A stretch of 64,000 bases of DNA, from positions 228,517,138-228,581,137 of the forward strand of contig JASDDO010000018.1 of assembly GCA_030015575.1 (NCBI GenBank), given 5' to 3'. The DNA comes from Agapanthus africanus. Its lineage: Eukaryota; Streptophyta; Magnoliopsida; Asparagales; Amaryllidaceae. How positions within the stretch are numbered: position 1 is the first letter of the stretch; every line of letters starts with the position of its first letter. Below, piece after piece: positions 45,476-57,112 of the stretch. Under the pieces are notes generated by a model, which was not told the origin of the DNA, searched no databases, and saw only the letters and a list, made by a program, of their open reading frames with translations. The position numbers and the translations under genes are program-made.

Positions 45476-46699
45476 GACGGTAGTTTATTTATTTGTGTAA
45501 TTTCGGGTTAATTTGTGAATATAACCGAAAAACAAAACAAAAAAATATATATATTGTAAAAATCATCTTGTTATTTTTGATTAGTTTTTGTGCAAGTGTG
45601 CAGGAAAAAAAAAAAGAAGGTCGAGTTCAGTGCCAAAGACGTAGGAAGTTAGACCCATATCTTGCGGCTACACCGCGGGTGATCAAAAACGGAACAAACG
45701 GTCTACTGAAAGATTCTGGAGCAGATTCAGTGAGCAGATCAACATTCAGTAGCTCCAAACAAGAAGAGGACACCCAACAGAGCACACACCAGAAAACTGA
45801 AGGCCCAAATCCATACTATAGCCACGGAACCGCGGCATAAGCTCTCTTAGGCCGCGGAACCGCGGCGGGTAGCTGACGTTAGCAGTCCAAATTTTCTGTT
45901 GGTCCTTGTACCCTCTTCCCCACTCCTCTGAACTCCACTGAACTGTTTTTTATGCAGCATTCATTGTGCAAACTCTCTTCTCCTTCCAATAAATTGTTCT
46001 TGTGCAGGATTCTTTGCGCCGGGCTAAAAAATAAAAAAATTGATTGTATTTGATTGTTACTGCTTTTCATATTTTAATCGGACTTTAAAGGGCTTGAAAC
46101 CAATCCAGATTGGGTGGGGATTTCATCACCCTTCCCAAGACCCCAGAAATCATAAAAAGCATATGCATTGACCATTGTTTAATTAAAAAATACTAGACTC
46201 AGCCCTAAGGACATCACGCTCAATAGGACAGAGGACTAGTTGCAGGCATCGGCCGTTTATCCTATCCTGACTTTGCGGTGTCTAGGCAAGTGTGTCGAAG
46301 ACAAGTGGTTACTTAATTAGGACCACTACTTACGTAGTGGGGAGCCTCCCACTTACCTGGCACTTACCTGGCCGCAATTGGCGGAGAAGAGGCGGTTTGA
46401 GGTCCTATTTCTAGCCCTTTGGAACAGTTAGGAGCTGTCTAGCTGACCTAGGTGACCCTAGATCTAGGTGTGATTGTGCATATTTTGTCTGTGATTGTTT
46501 GAAGCCATAAGTCGGTACATATTTCTTTAAAGCTCTTTCTTATAAAAAAAATGAAAAAAAACACAAAACAAAAACTTTTATAAAAACTTGCCCTTTGTCG
46601 CCAGAATCCATTTTTTCACCCACCACCCATCGTATTTCTCCATTGACATTTTCTTACCCTCACCTTCTCCGCTTTGACTACACTAAACTAGTTTAGTGT
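45476..46699 (+). other. Athila-2 untranslated leader
   Basis: About 1.2 kb without a gene, collinear with the Athila-1 leader. It contains a palindrome pair (45822-45865). Confidence 0.8.
45822..45865. promoter_or_regulatory. Paired GC palindromes, Athila-2 leader
   Basis: CCACGGAACCGCGG (45822-45835) and CCGCGGAACCGCGG (45852-45865), start-to-start 30 bp, with TAAG/CTTA in the spacer. Confidence 0.85.
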
Positions 46700-48397
46700 A
46701 TGTCCGCTTGGACTCGGGACACTAGCGCCCGCCTAGTCCGCGTTACGTTAGTCGCTACCGACTACGCGGTCGACTTAGACGTCGAAACTCCTTCTACGCC
46801 TCTTTCACCCTTACCTTTGCCGGCCAACTCCGACGTTGACCGGAATTCTGTTCATACATCCTCACCTTCACCATCACCAACCTCTTCTTCCGCGATGTCA
46901 AGATTTAATCCGAACATCCCTTTGACTCCCCCGGGATTGATTCCACCTCCTGTGGATGCGAATAACCCACCACCACCGCCTGTTGTAGCGCCACAGCGAA
47001 TCGCGCTCCAGGATCGTTTCTACCCCACCCGTTCTGCACTTCCCACCTGTCTTTCCCTTCCACCGGCCAATGGGGATAATTTTGAAATTAAGCCCCACTT
47101 CATTAACATACATCCGAAATTTCATGGGCTTGAATCTAAAGATGCCTATATCTTCATCAACAAGTTTCAGAATGTTTGTGCCATGATGAAAACAACCCAG
47201 CTGTCGGACGATGCTATACGGCTACGGGTCATTTCATTCACTTTGTGCGATCTTGCTGAAAAGTGGCTGTATTGCACTGCTTCCCATTCCATGACCAGTT
47301 GGGACGAGTTTGTGAAAGCGTTTCTCAAGAAATTCTATCCGAATCATAAAACCGCGAGGATCCGTAACGAAATCAACCAATTCTCCCAGCTTCCTACTGA
47401 ACCCTTCTGGAAGTGCTTTGACCGGTATAAAGACCTTCTTGTTCAGTGCCCTCACCATGGTTTGAGAAATGGCAACTTTGCCAAACCCTATACGAGGGCT
47501 TGAACCCAGCAACCAAGCAGTTGTTGGAAACCATTTGTCAGGGCCACTTCCTATCGAAATCTGACGAGGAAGCATGGAAATTCTTCGACGACCTTGCGGA
47601 ACAAACGCTTCAATGGGTGAGCACCAGACCAACTTCTTCTTCGTCTTCCTCCACTTCTACTGGTCAGTCTAGGGTAGGCATTCACCAACTCGATGTCTCT
47701 ATTGCGATGAAAGCTGAAATGGCTGCAATAACGAGAAAACTTGAAGCGATAGAGAGCAAATTTTCATCTCCCGCTCCTACCCCTGTTCTTCCCATTCGTA
47801 CCATTTGTGCTTGTTGTTCCGATCCTTCTCACTTAACCGAAGAGTGGCCTTACAATCCACCATCTCAAGGACAGGATCAGGCTAATGCTGCATTTCATCA
47901 AAGACCAAGAAATGATCCATACTCTTCCACCTACAATCCCGGTTGGAGGAACCACCCAAATTTCGCCTGGAATCAGAATCAACATCAATTCCAAGGAAAC
48001 AATTTCCAGAGGCCCCCTCCTCCGCAACAACAAGCGCAGCAACAAACTCAACATCAATTTCAGCAGCCCTTCCAACCCCAACCTTTTCAAAATCAGACGA
48101 ACAACTTTGCACCCAACAATTCTTTTCCCCAAAACAACTTTGTTCGTCAAACAACGATAAGGTTTCCTCGCTCGAACGAAGTCTGGAGGCGTTTGTAAAA
48201 CAATAAACTCAGTCCACCGCCAACTTCCAGTCTTCCATTCAGTCCTTGGTGCAACACACTGCCGCTCACGGGCAAAGCATCAAAACCATCGAAGACCAGA
48301 TAGCACAACTGAATGCGGCCTTAAGCGAGCGAGAGAAGGGGAGACTCTCATCTCAACCACTCCCCAATCCCAGTCACCCACATAATGTACATGTTGC
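46700..48397 (+). pseudogene. gag: Athila-2 gag, frameshifted and truncated
   Basis: Starts MSAWTRDTSARLVRVT. The capsid-type region has FEIKPHFINIHPKFHGLESK, FINKFQNVCAMMKTTQLSDD and FPYNHKTARIRNEINQFSQL-like text. A 1-base loss near 47460 relative to Athila-1 shifts the frame; it resumes EKWQLCQTLYEGLNPATKQL (47465 on). A CACCSDPSHLTEEWP motif (near 47808) resembles a zinc knuckle but has W where Athila-1 has C. A Gln/Pro-rich tail follows. A further 1-base loss near 48145 and a stop at 48204-48206 follow. The frame ends in the Copia-3 LTR at 48398. Protease and RT are not in the window. Confidence 0.9.
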
Positions 48398-50579
48398 TGT
48401 TAGTTATGTATATGCCCTAGAGGCCATTGTTGTACATATGATGTATATTATGATGGATGCTTGGATATATACGGAGAGGACTTTCTTGCTCGTCATGATA
48501 GTATGCTATTTGGTTTCACTTTATCTTAACATGTTGACTTGTATTGGTTTACTGTCTTTCTTTCACATGTTGATAGAACCCTTAGGATCTGTAGTCGACT
48601 ACTGGGACTATGATGAGATCATACTAGTGGGGCCATGGTAGTCGATGAGTACATCCTATAAATGTTCTTAGTCGAGGGTATATCGAGACAGGGCATCGAT
48701 ACACCAGAGTAGACTAGCGTATACGCATCTTGACCCCTATGATGGGCGATGGACGATCCCATATCCATCGGTGTTTGACATCAGAGATGGTGTACGGGTG
48801 CTCAGTAGAGACTGGGTACACTGGACGGACTCGCCGAGAACTCCCAGATGGTGATATACCACACGTCAGGTGGCCGTTTTCCGGTGACACTGGTATAGGG
48901 TAGTCTGTAGACCCGAGATCATCATAGAGTCTTGTGTGATTTCCACTGGGCTTTGATTTCCACCTTACCATGTCCAAGAGGGCGTGCAAAACGGTGGCTT
49001 TTGGGTACAGTCCCGAATCACATGGAGGTAATGAGCGATAGGAGGGGATTCGTCTTTCCCTGTATAGGGAGTTGATGTTGTGCTATGTTCGATTGGCTAT
49101 AACTGGAAGTCCCTGGCCAGGGCAGATATAGAGATTTACTGGTAAGTGTTACCAGTGGTTTCTCGACTTGTTATGAGCCTCACATCGACACGACTTATCG
49201 GTTACTGGGGTCTGACTTATACCACCCCTAGACTTGATATGCGACATATCAGACGAACAGACCGGACTGTACGGGAGTGTTACTGATTGGATTCACAGGA
49301 GAACGTACATGCTAGCTTGTCGATTTTCTGATCGCTTAATATTTGGGTAGCTGACCGCTTGCAGCTTGTGGGTGTTTGATATGATCATCACCTGCTACCG
49401 GCGTATTGACGATTCTTTAGAGTCCTACACAGAGGTTTCTTGGCTCAGGCAAAACGGAGTAGAGGTACATATGTGATATGTGCAGAACCGAGGATAATAT
49501 GATATGGGATACCTTATTGTATTCTCACGATATTTAGATATGAACCGGGTCATCGGATCAAGTGTTGATTCGATGAATCGGTACATGATATATTAGTCGG
49601 TTATATTCGATATAGCCGGATCGTCGGATCAAGTGTTGATTCGATGATTTAATGTATAAAAATATATATGATATATTGTATTACATTATCTAATATTGAC
49701 TCTCTTTATTATTTCATTTTCTCACCGGATAATACATTGATATATATGCGATATATATTAATTGTATTATTTTCTTTTGTTACAAATATAATATATATGT
49801 GATATATATTAGTAACATGATATGATTGATATTGAAAAATGTTTAGAGATGATAAAAATAGATTAGGGTTTGATTAGGGTTAGCTTCTTCTTGCACCATC
49901 TAGAAGCATTGCTTTTGTCTTGGTTAAGATATTATGGTTGATATTTATCCATGACCCTTTTTTAACATAACCAAACCCTAGCTCTAGTTTATTCTCTACA
50001 ATGGTTAACCTTCTCATCCTTGACCATGGTTCCATGATCAAACAGATATTCTTTACTACTATTCATCACAAAAGGATTATCTCATTATTCTTCATCTTCT
50101 TCTTTCTTGAGTTTTTGAAAGAGCTCAATAGATTTTCCTTTGGTGATGATTTCTTGTGAGAAATTGATATAAAAAGATAGCACAAATACTAATCCATCAT
50201 CCTCATCTAATCTAGCCCATTAGATTCGGGTGTTCACCTCATTAGAGTGAGAGAGCTTGGGTTATAGCAACTTCGACGTAGATCATCGGAGAAGCGGAAC
50301 ACTACAAGCTAGCATGGATCGTTCGAGTCGTGGAGCCTCTCTTGAGTCCGGGAGATCGTGGATCGCAGCGAAGAGACTTCTACTCGGAGCTTACGAAGCG
50401 AAGGAGCGGACTACAAAGGTTGTAATCCCTCACACTTAGTAGTAAAGATGTTTACTTGCATGTTAAACCCTAATAATCTAGCAAAGATCCCGGCTTTGGG
50501 TTGTTCGGCACGTCTAAATTTTTATTCGGGCATGTTTGATGCCTTATGAACCTTCACAAGAGTGTCTAGGAACCCTACA
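48398..50579 (+). repeat. 5' LTR of Copia-3 (2182 bp)
   Basis: TGTTAGTTATGTATATGCCC to CCCTACA, followed by G and the PBS. It is clearly related to the Copia-1 and Copia-4 LTRs at its start, but its promoter half (49480-50250) is different and AT-rich, with several atatatgatatat repeats. Confidence 0.9.
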
Positions 50580-50580
50580 G

Positions 50581-50592
50581 TGGTATCAGAGC
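50581..50592 (+). other. PBS of Copia-3 (initiator-Met tRNA)
   Basis: Exact TGGTATCAGAGC. Confidence 0.93.
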
Positions 50593-50779
50593 CTTGCTAA
50601 AGCATTAGGCGATGAGTATACGAAGTTAAAACTCCGAACGAACCCCGAAACTATGAAATGAACCCCTCTCTGGACTTTTTTCAAAAACTGTGATTTTTCA
50701 GAATTAAAAATATCTAAAAAATTCAGCAGGTAAATGTATATATCACTGTGAAAAACGAGGCAGCAATCCGTACATACCA

Positions 50780-50823
50780 CCGCAGAACCGCGGCCGTACC
50801 TCGCTTGGGCCACGGATCCGCGG
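50780..50823. promoter_or_regulatory. Paired GC palindromes, Copia-3 leader
   Basis: CCGCAGAACCGCGG (50780-50793) and CCACGGATCCGCGG (50810-50823), start-to-start 30 bp. Flanking bases CCACC and GGTGG at about 50777 and 50822 extend the symmetry. Confidence 0.82.
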
Positions 50824-52602
50824 TGGAAATGTTGAATTGCGCATTCATTTTTCTATTGTAATATCAGTATCTGTATTTTATATTTTTTGGGTATTTTTAA
50901 ACTGACTCAAGTGTTGAGTGTTCTGGGGTTTACTTTGTAATCGTTGATTCGATCGGAAATTTTAATTTTGTGATGTTTTTCGGATATTTCGAAACTGTTA
51001 AAAAGTTCGAGCGGATATCATTAACACACTTTTTCCCGGCACGAAAAACTTTCAAGTGTTGAATTTTTATCGGGTTTAAATCTTTCTGAAAAATGTGCAA
51101 GTAACGCGGTGGACCTTCTAGAAGAAAACAAACCTTAACTCGATTATGTGACCATCTTGAACTGCCTCTAAACCTTAGGGTTTGGGGCAGTACGGCGTGC
51201 CACATGTGAGGCATTGACTTGACCCTTCTACGGCTGGATCACCGGTACTGTGACATATTCTGGGATTATTTGAACTCCGCTCAAGTGTTGAGCAATTCAG
51301 GAAATCTTGGGTATTTGATTATCTGTTCGGAAAGTTTAATACTGTCAATTTATCTGGAATGTGATACAATATGTGGAATTCATATAGTTAGGCATGAAAT
51401 GCGAAGTATGTGATATTTCGGATTTACGATGTCTAAAGTGATTGTGGATTCCAAATATTGTAGTTTTACAATTTCTTTTTTGTGACCGTAAGTGTAATAT
51501 GTAGTTGTATTGCCGGTTCTCATTGCTATACGTCAACGACGATCGGTGTATGCATACTTACTTACGTTGATGATATGTGATATTATGTGTTGCTGTGATA
51601 TGTTATATTGGATCGTCGTGTTCTGAATAGCCGGGGGTTTTATGTGAGATGAGGGTTTTTATTTTCATTCATGTAAAATTCATTTGTATGTAATATTCTT
51701 TTATGGGGGCACTTCCGGGATGAGGTTGATGTCACCATTGTATATTATTTACTTTTCTGCATTAGGTAGACCCAAGGAGGGGAGCACAAGTAACCGGGTT
51801 CTAGGGTCCAGTGGGAGGCTATCTCGAGGAGTCGAGACCGGGTCTCCTAACCCAAGAATTGGCAGAGTTACTTGCTGCTCTCGTAGGGGTCTTGGGATGT
51901 GGGTTTGGCTATTCGTCACGACCGTGGAATCCGTGTTTTATACCGGCTCGTATTAAAAACACGGACATCCTAGTATATCCAATATTTCATATATGTTCTT
52001 CTGCTGCAATGTTCTGTGATGAGATCATATTACTGCCTGAGATGAATGCTTATACTATATATATATATATGCTGATATATAAATATTACTGCTTTCGTTT
52101 CTTCTTTGATGCTTAGGAAGCATAAGCTGAAGGGATTTTATTAATGAGATTAATAAAAAGATAAGAAACCTAAAATATGTTGTAGAATCAAAACTTTATA
52201 AAAAGGGTAGCTACAGTTTTGCTTTGCATAGCGGTATATATGATATACCCTGCACCTTATTCGATGAGAAAAGAGCCAAGATCCCTTCACCGGGAATGAC
52301 CTCTTTAGCGAAACTAGCAGATGCTACAAAACTCGGTTTGTCTTTTTATTGCTTTTAGAGTTTTTGCTTTGCATAGCGATATATATGATATGTCCTGCAC
52401 CTTATTCGATGAGGAAAGAGCCGAGATCCCTTCACTGGGAGTGACCTCTTTAGCAAAACTAATGAAAGCCTCAAAAACACTCCATTTCAAAACACTCGAT
52501 TCTACAACGATATCAAGTTCATTACACAGTAGGTTTTCTGAAAAACCTGTCGTAGCCCTCCGTCATTTCAGATAAATCCTACTTAGTATTCGTGCTGTGT
52601 TT

Positions 52603-52793
52603 GTTGACCTTGTCAATGCACAGTGTGTGGTAGCTAATTAGTGTTTATCTGCTAAAACATGAGATGTGATTGGATTAGGGTATTCGTATGGCCTTGTTGA
52701 CCTTGTCAAGGGTCATGCGGATGGGTTTAATTCAATTGGGAAATGGCGGGTTGAACTTGACTTGCGATTTATGGTTTGTTGACCTTGTCAAGG
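52603..52793 (+). repeat. Triplet of TTGAC-CTT-GTCAA hairpins, Copia-3 leader
   Basis: Core TTGACCTTGTCAA at 52603-52616, 52696-52711 and 52778-52793 (spacings 93 and 82). The third is enclosed by a GCGAT/ATCGC outer stem (about 52764 and 52799). Confidence 0.82.
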
Positions 52794-53237
52794 TCATAGA
52801 TCGCTAAGGGGAAAATACTATCGGGAATTTCAAGTGTTGAAATTTGCAATGAGATTGCATACCTCCTATGAGATAGTTGGATCCCAATACCCACTGCGAG
52901 TAAGAGTTACTCCTGGGAAAGTTTTACACAGGACAATTAGCCGATCAAGTAGGTGTCTAGAAAAGTGTTAACGGGGTTACACCTCTGCGAAAACGAGGTT
53001 TACTTTAATTAGGTCCGTGCGAAAGCACGGGGAACCTCCCTAAAGTACCGACACTGATCTGGCTGAAAGATTGACGAAATTGTAGGGTGTAATTAATCCC
53101 GGCTAATCTTACCTTTTGGGGTTTGAAGGAAGATAAAAACAGTGGGAGACATCCTGATTAGATAAGATAATAACCAGTCTAATCTTGCAAGAGCATACGC
53201 TAAAGTGTTTTCATCTCTCTCTCTCCAGGTAGCGACC

Positions 53238-54924
53238 ATGTCAGGCCATAATCAAGATAATAATATGGATGTATTGACTGAACCGGCTTATTATACCGAG
53301 CAGGGGAACGTTGGCCCCGTTCTTTCTTATAAGAGTTATAAGACTGAACAGGAAATAGGAGAATATCTGGATTCTCAAGCCGCCCAAAAGAACATGCATG
53401 CTGATGCATCTTCTTCAGGTGTGTTAGTTATTGAGAACTGTTTCTCAGTTCACCCTACGTCCCGGGTATTAGATACCGGATCAGGATCCTACATATGTAA
53501 ATTGTTATATGGGCTACGAAAAGGTAGAGAACTGGGAAAAGGTGATCATTCCGTTCAAGTAGGGAACGGTGCAAATATTGCAGCCAAAGCAGTTGGTGAA
53601 TATCACCTAGAATTGCCAAGTCGTAATACACTGATTCTGAATGAGTGCTATTATATACCGAACATGATGTGCAATATTATATCAGTTTCTTTATTAAGTA
53701 AAGAAGGATATAATTTTGTAGTAAAGGATAATGTTATGAACATATTCCTAGATCAAAAGTTGATTGCATCAGGCTCGTTACATAATGGCATATTCATTCT
53801 AAATCAAAATACAGTCCTCAATATACAAAACACACACAAGAGGAAGAGTTCAGAAATGAACGAATTCTTCTTGTGGCATTGTAGACTTGGTCATATCAAT
53901 GCGACAGGACTGGCTAAGTTACATAAGCATGGATATCTGAATCCGTTCGAATTATCATCTTATGATACTTGCCATTCATGTCTCAAAGGAAAAATGACCA
54001 AAGCCCCGTTTAGTGGACATAGAGAAAGAGTTGCGGAACTCTTAGGATCGGTACATAGTGATGTATACGGCCCCATGTCTACGCATGCCAGGAATGGTTC
54101 TTCCTACTTCATTACATTCACTGACGATCTCCCAAGATTCGAACATGTGTTCCTGATGAAACACAAGTCTGAAGCTTTTGAGAAATTCAGAGAATATAAG
54201 CACGAAGTAGAGAATCAAACGGGCAAAAGTATTAAGAGTCTTCGATCTGATCAAGGAGGTGAATACTTAAGCAATGAGTTCCTAGATTATCTAAAAGAGA
54301 ATGGGATTCTCTCTCAGCTTACTCCTCCTTATACACCACAGCACAACAGTGTATCGGAAAGGAGGAATCGCACCCTATTAGATATGGTGCGCTCGATGAT
54401 GAGTACAGCTGAGTTACCTATTTCCTTCTGGGGATATGCGCAGGAGACAGCAGCATATCTATTGAATCAAGTTCCAACTAAATCTGTACCTACCACACCA
54501 TATGAGATATGGAGTGGGAAGAGACCGTATCTTAAACGAGTAATGATATGGGGTTGTCTGGCCTATGTCAAAAGGAAAAATCCGGACAAACTCGAGGCAC
54601 GGTCAGTTCTTTGCACGTTTGTAGGATATCCGAAGAATTCTTATGGATATTTTTTCTACCACAGTGAGGAGCAAAAGGTGTTTGTTGCTCAACATGCCAC
54701 CTTTTTAGAAAAGGAATTTCTTGCAAAAGAGATTAGTGGCTCTGAGGTAGAACTGGAAGAAGTTCCCGCAACACGAACTGCAACTGAAGATTTAGTGGAA
54801 CCAGAGGATTCAGTAGTACCCGACGAACCCCAGCCTCTCCGCTGATCTAGCAGGGTTTCTCATCCACCTAAGAGATACTACGGTTTTCTTATTGATGGTG
54901 GAAGCGAGGATTGCATCATGGAAG
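53238..54924 (+). pseudogene. pol: Copia-3 protease-integrase frame lacking gag
   Basis: ATG at 53238 follows the acceptor-like CAG and CGACC, as gag does in Copia-1 and Copia-4. However the first ~55 residues (MSGHNQDNNMDVLTEPAYYT onward) show no gag likeness and no zinc knuckle. From about residue 60 the sequence is pol: SGVLVIENCF, protease LDTGSGSYIC, integrase zinc region WHCRLGH...CHSC, HSDVYGP, LRSDQGGEY and SVSERRNRTLLDM, i.e. all three catalytic D, D, E residues. The frame is open for 535 residues to a TGA at 54843-54845, where Copia-4 has Arg (CGA-type change). It continues past the stop to SSRVSHPPKRYYGFLIDGG and is then cut by Copia-4 at 54925. Gag would have to come from another element. 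Confidence 0.88.
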
Positions 54925-57098
54925 TGTAAGTCCATGCTACCTCTCCCGGTACTTTCGGGCATGCGGAATTTGGTGAAAAACAATTTTCTTAGAGGTGGTA
55001 ACATGGACTCAAAACCGGATCTTTGTTAAACATCTAACTAACAACCTAACAACGAGTTGCTAACTACTCAGTTAGGGGGTTATACCTTACTTTTTCTCGA
55101 ACTCCTTCGTCTTCAAGCTTCGATGGTCGTCCGAACCGGCTTCTCCCCGTCGTCTCATTGCGCCGAAGATAGATCCACCTGAAAGCTTCAACCTTTGGCT
55201 CCTTCTTCGAACTTTGAAGAAACTAGTTCACTCGGTTTGCTAAACCTTGTGAACTAAAGTGAGTAGAGAAGAGTTTGTATGGGATTTTTTCTATGGTTCT
55301 TGGTTCTCAACTCATGAGACAAGTGAACCATAGAATCAAGAGAGGGAGAGCAAGAGGAGGAAGATGAGAGCTCAAGAACAAGAGAGAGGATGAGCATTAA
55401 AGAATGAGAGAAGACTTTTTTTCTCATTTGGCTCTCATAATCCAAAAAACATCATAACACCTCATACCAATCAAGTATTATATGATGGTTTAAACAACCA
55501 TAGCCATATCATTTCATGCACTCATTTTGCACAAAAGAGTAAGCAAGCAAAAGTCTTTGCCATGAAATGATAGCTATAGTTATCATGATGGTCAACTAGT
55601 CAAGCCTAGTCAACCGGTCAACAAAGTCAACACGTCAACAAAAGTCAACAAGTCAACAAAGTCAATCCCTCAACAACCATGTCACCATAATACTTAATTA
55701 ATATAATTGTTAATCACATATCATATTCTCATTAGGGTTGAGCAAAAAGTCAATAGTCAACTGTCAACGGTCAACAACCCTAATGAGAATCCTTTGCCTC
55801 TGTCTCTCCGTCAACTGTGCATACACACCCGCATCCGCGTTCCGAGGAACACGAATGCAAACTGGATAAATCCAATCCCAAAAGGTACACTAGGATCTGG
55901 CTTAAACCAAAGCCCGCTAGTGTAAACAGTCCGGACACTGTACGTGCACAAGTGCACGGATGTGACCGAACCCTGTCGTAAAACCATGCGACCTGTCGCA
56001 AAACCATGCGACCTGTCGCAAAACCATGCGACCTCTACTCTTTTGCCTAAAGGCAAATAGCTTTCTGTGTGGGACTCTAAAGACTCGACACTACGCTGGC
56101 AGTGGGTTTAACTACAGACCGCAAGCGGCACTAGCTGTGCGTAACGGTCCCCAGGTAGATGCCGACAAGAAGACTGACGAGGCGAAACCCATCTGAACTC
56201 CTACTGAGCCTGAATGTGACATTCTCCGTACAGTCCGGTCTGTTCGTCTGATACATCGCATGGCGGGCCTAGGGGGCGGTAAACGTCAGTCCCCCAATAG
56301 CGGTACAAGTCGTGTCGGAGTGACGCCCAAAACACCCTGAGATAACACTGGAACCCTACCAGTATATCTCGTTTGCCCTAGCCAGGGACTACTCGTGTAA
56401 TGGCTCTCCTAGACACAGCGCGATGTCAACCCCCAATACCGGGAGATACAAATCCTGTCTAACCGTCACTGCCTCCAAGTGCTTCGGGACTGCACCCAAC
56501 TACCACCTGTTTGCACGACTCCTTTGAGCCGTGGTAGGGTAGTAATCAAAGTACAGTGGGAACACACTCGAGGCGAAGTGATAGTGTCAAGTCAGCGGAC
56601 TAAGCTGTACTCATGTCACCTGGGAACTGATAACTGACGATAGGCATAATACCAACTAGTCAGTTCCCAACGAGTCCTGTCCAGTGTACTCGTAACCCAA
56701 CGAGCACCCGCATACTCTCTCAAGTACGACGGACCGACGGCTGTGCCCACACTGGGATGAGAAGCGCATGCGCTAGTCTACTACGGAGTATCGATGCCCT
56801 GTCTCGATAGTCCTGCGACCAGGGACCTGCATAAGGATTTGCTTATAGATTACCCAGCCCCACTAGTGTGACTGCCATCACAACGCTGGTAATCAAGCAA
56901 AGATCCTAAGGGCTCCACTAATGTGTATAGGCGATATACTAAAATAAACACATGTACACATTGAAGTAGAAACAAACCAAGTAGCATACTACTATTTTGA
57001 GCAAGATTGTATATACAAGGTGAATATCCCAAGCTTCCATTAAGTAATATACAAACTAGTATGATACAGTAATGGCTTCTAGGGCATATACACTAACA
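54925..57098 (-). repeat. 3' LTR of Copia-4 (2174 bp)
   Basis: TGTTAGTGTATATGCCCTAG (from 57098) to ACTTACA (54925) on the minus strand. Contains the W-box array and TATA-like element described below. Confidence 0.94.
55476..55816 (-). promoter_or_regulatory. W-box array upstream of a TATA box in the Copia-4 LTR
   Basis: Fourteen GTCAA (TTGAC on the minus strand) lie between 55591 and 55816; eleven fit the WRKY core TTGACY. On the minus strand they lie about 110-340 bp upstream of TATA-like CATATAATAC (about 55476-55485). A CT-rich transcribed leader follows. The 5' LTR copy (about 63822-64000) has one or two repeats fewer. Confidence 0.7.
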
Positions 57099-57111
57099 AT
57101 CTCCCACTTGC
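57099..57111 (-). other. Polypurine tract of Copia-4
   Basis: GCAAGTGGGAGAT on the minus strand directly before the LTR start TGTTAG. Confidence 0.9.
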
Positions 57112-57112
57112 A

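Larger units (their letters stand above)
43738..48397 (+). mobile_element. Athila-2: Athila-lineage element, 5' part, interrupted by Copia-3
   Basis: Order: 5' LTR (43738-45451), exact tRNA-Asp-type PBS, leader, gag. It sits in the Tat 5' LTR (flank gcgcg, 43733-43737). It is cut at 48397 inside gag by Copia-3; the remainder should lie right of the window. Same family as Athila-1, opposite strand. Confidence 0.92.
50593..53237 (+). other. Copia-3 untranslated leader
   Basis: No gene. It holds a palindrome pair (50780-50823), a CAGGTAAAT possible splice donor near 50728-50736, two copies of a tttgcatag...cctgcaccttattcgatgag...cttcac block (about 52216-52317 and 52366-52460), a hairpin triplet (52603-52793) and a polypyrimidine-CAG acceptor-like site ending at 53228. 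Confidence 0.78.
48398..54924 (+). mobile_element. Copia-3: Angela-like element without gag, interrupted by Copia-4
   Basis: 5' LTR, PBS, 2.6-kb leader, then directly a PR-INT frame. It is cut at 54924 by Copia-4 near the start of RT. The RT end, RNase H and 3' LTR would lie beyond the window. Flank gttgc (48393-48397) is the expected left target duplication within Athila-2 gag. Confidence 0.9.

Noticed and set aside
53205..54845. Host gene from domestication of integrase
   Set aside because: It lies between a matching LTR, PBS and leader, and a stop and an insertion cut it; it is an ordinary element part.
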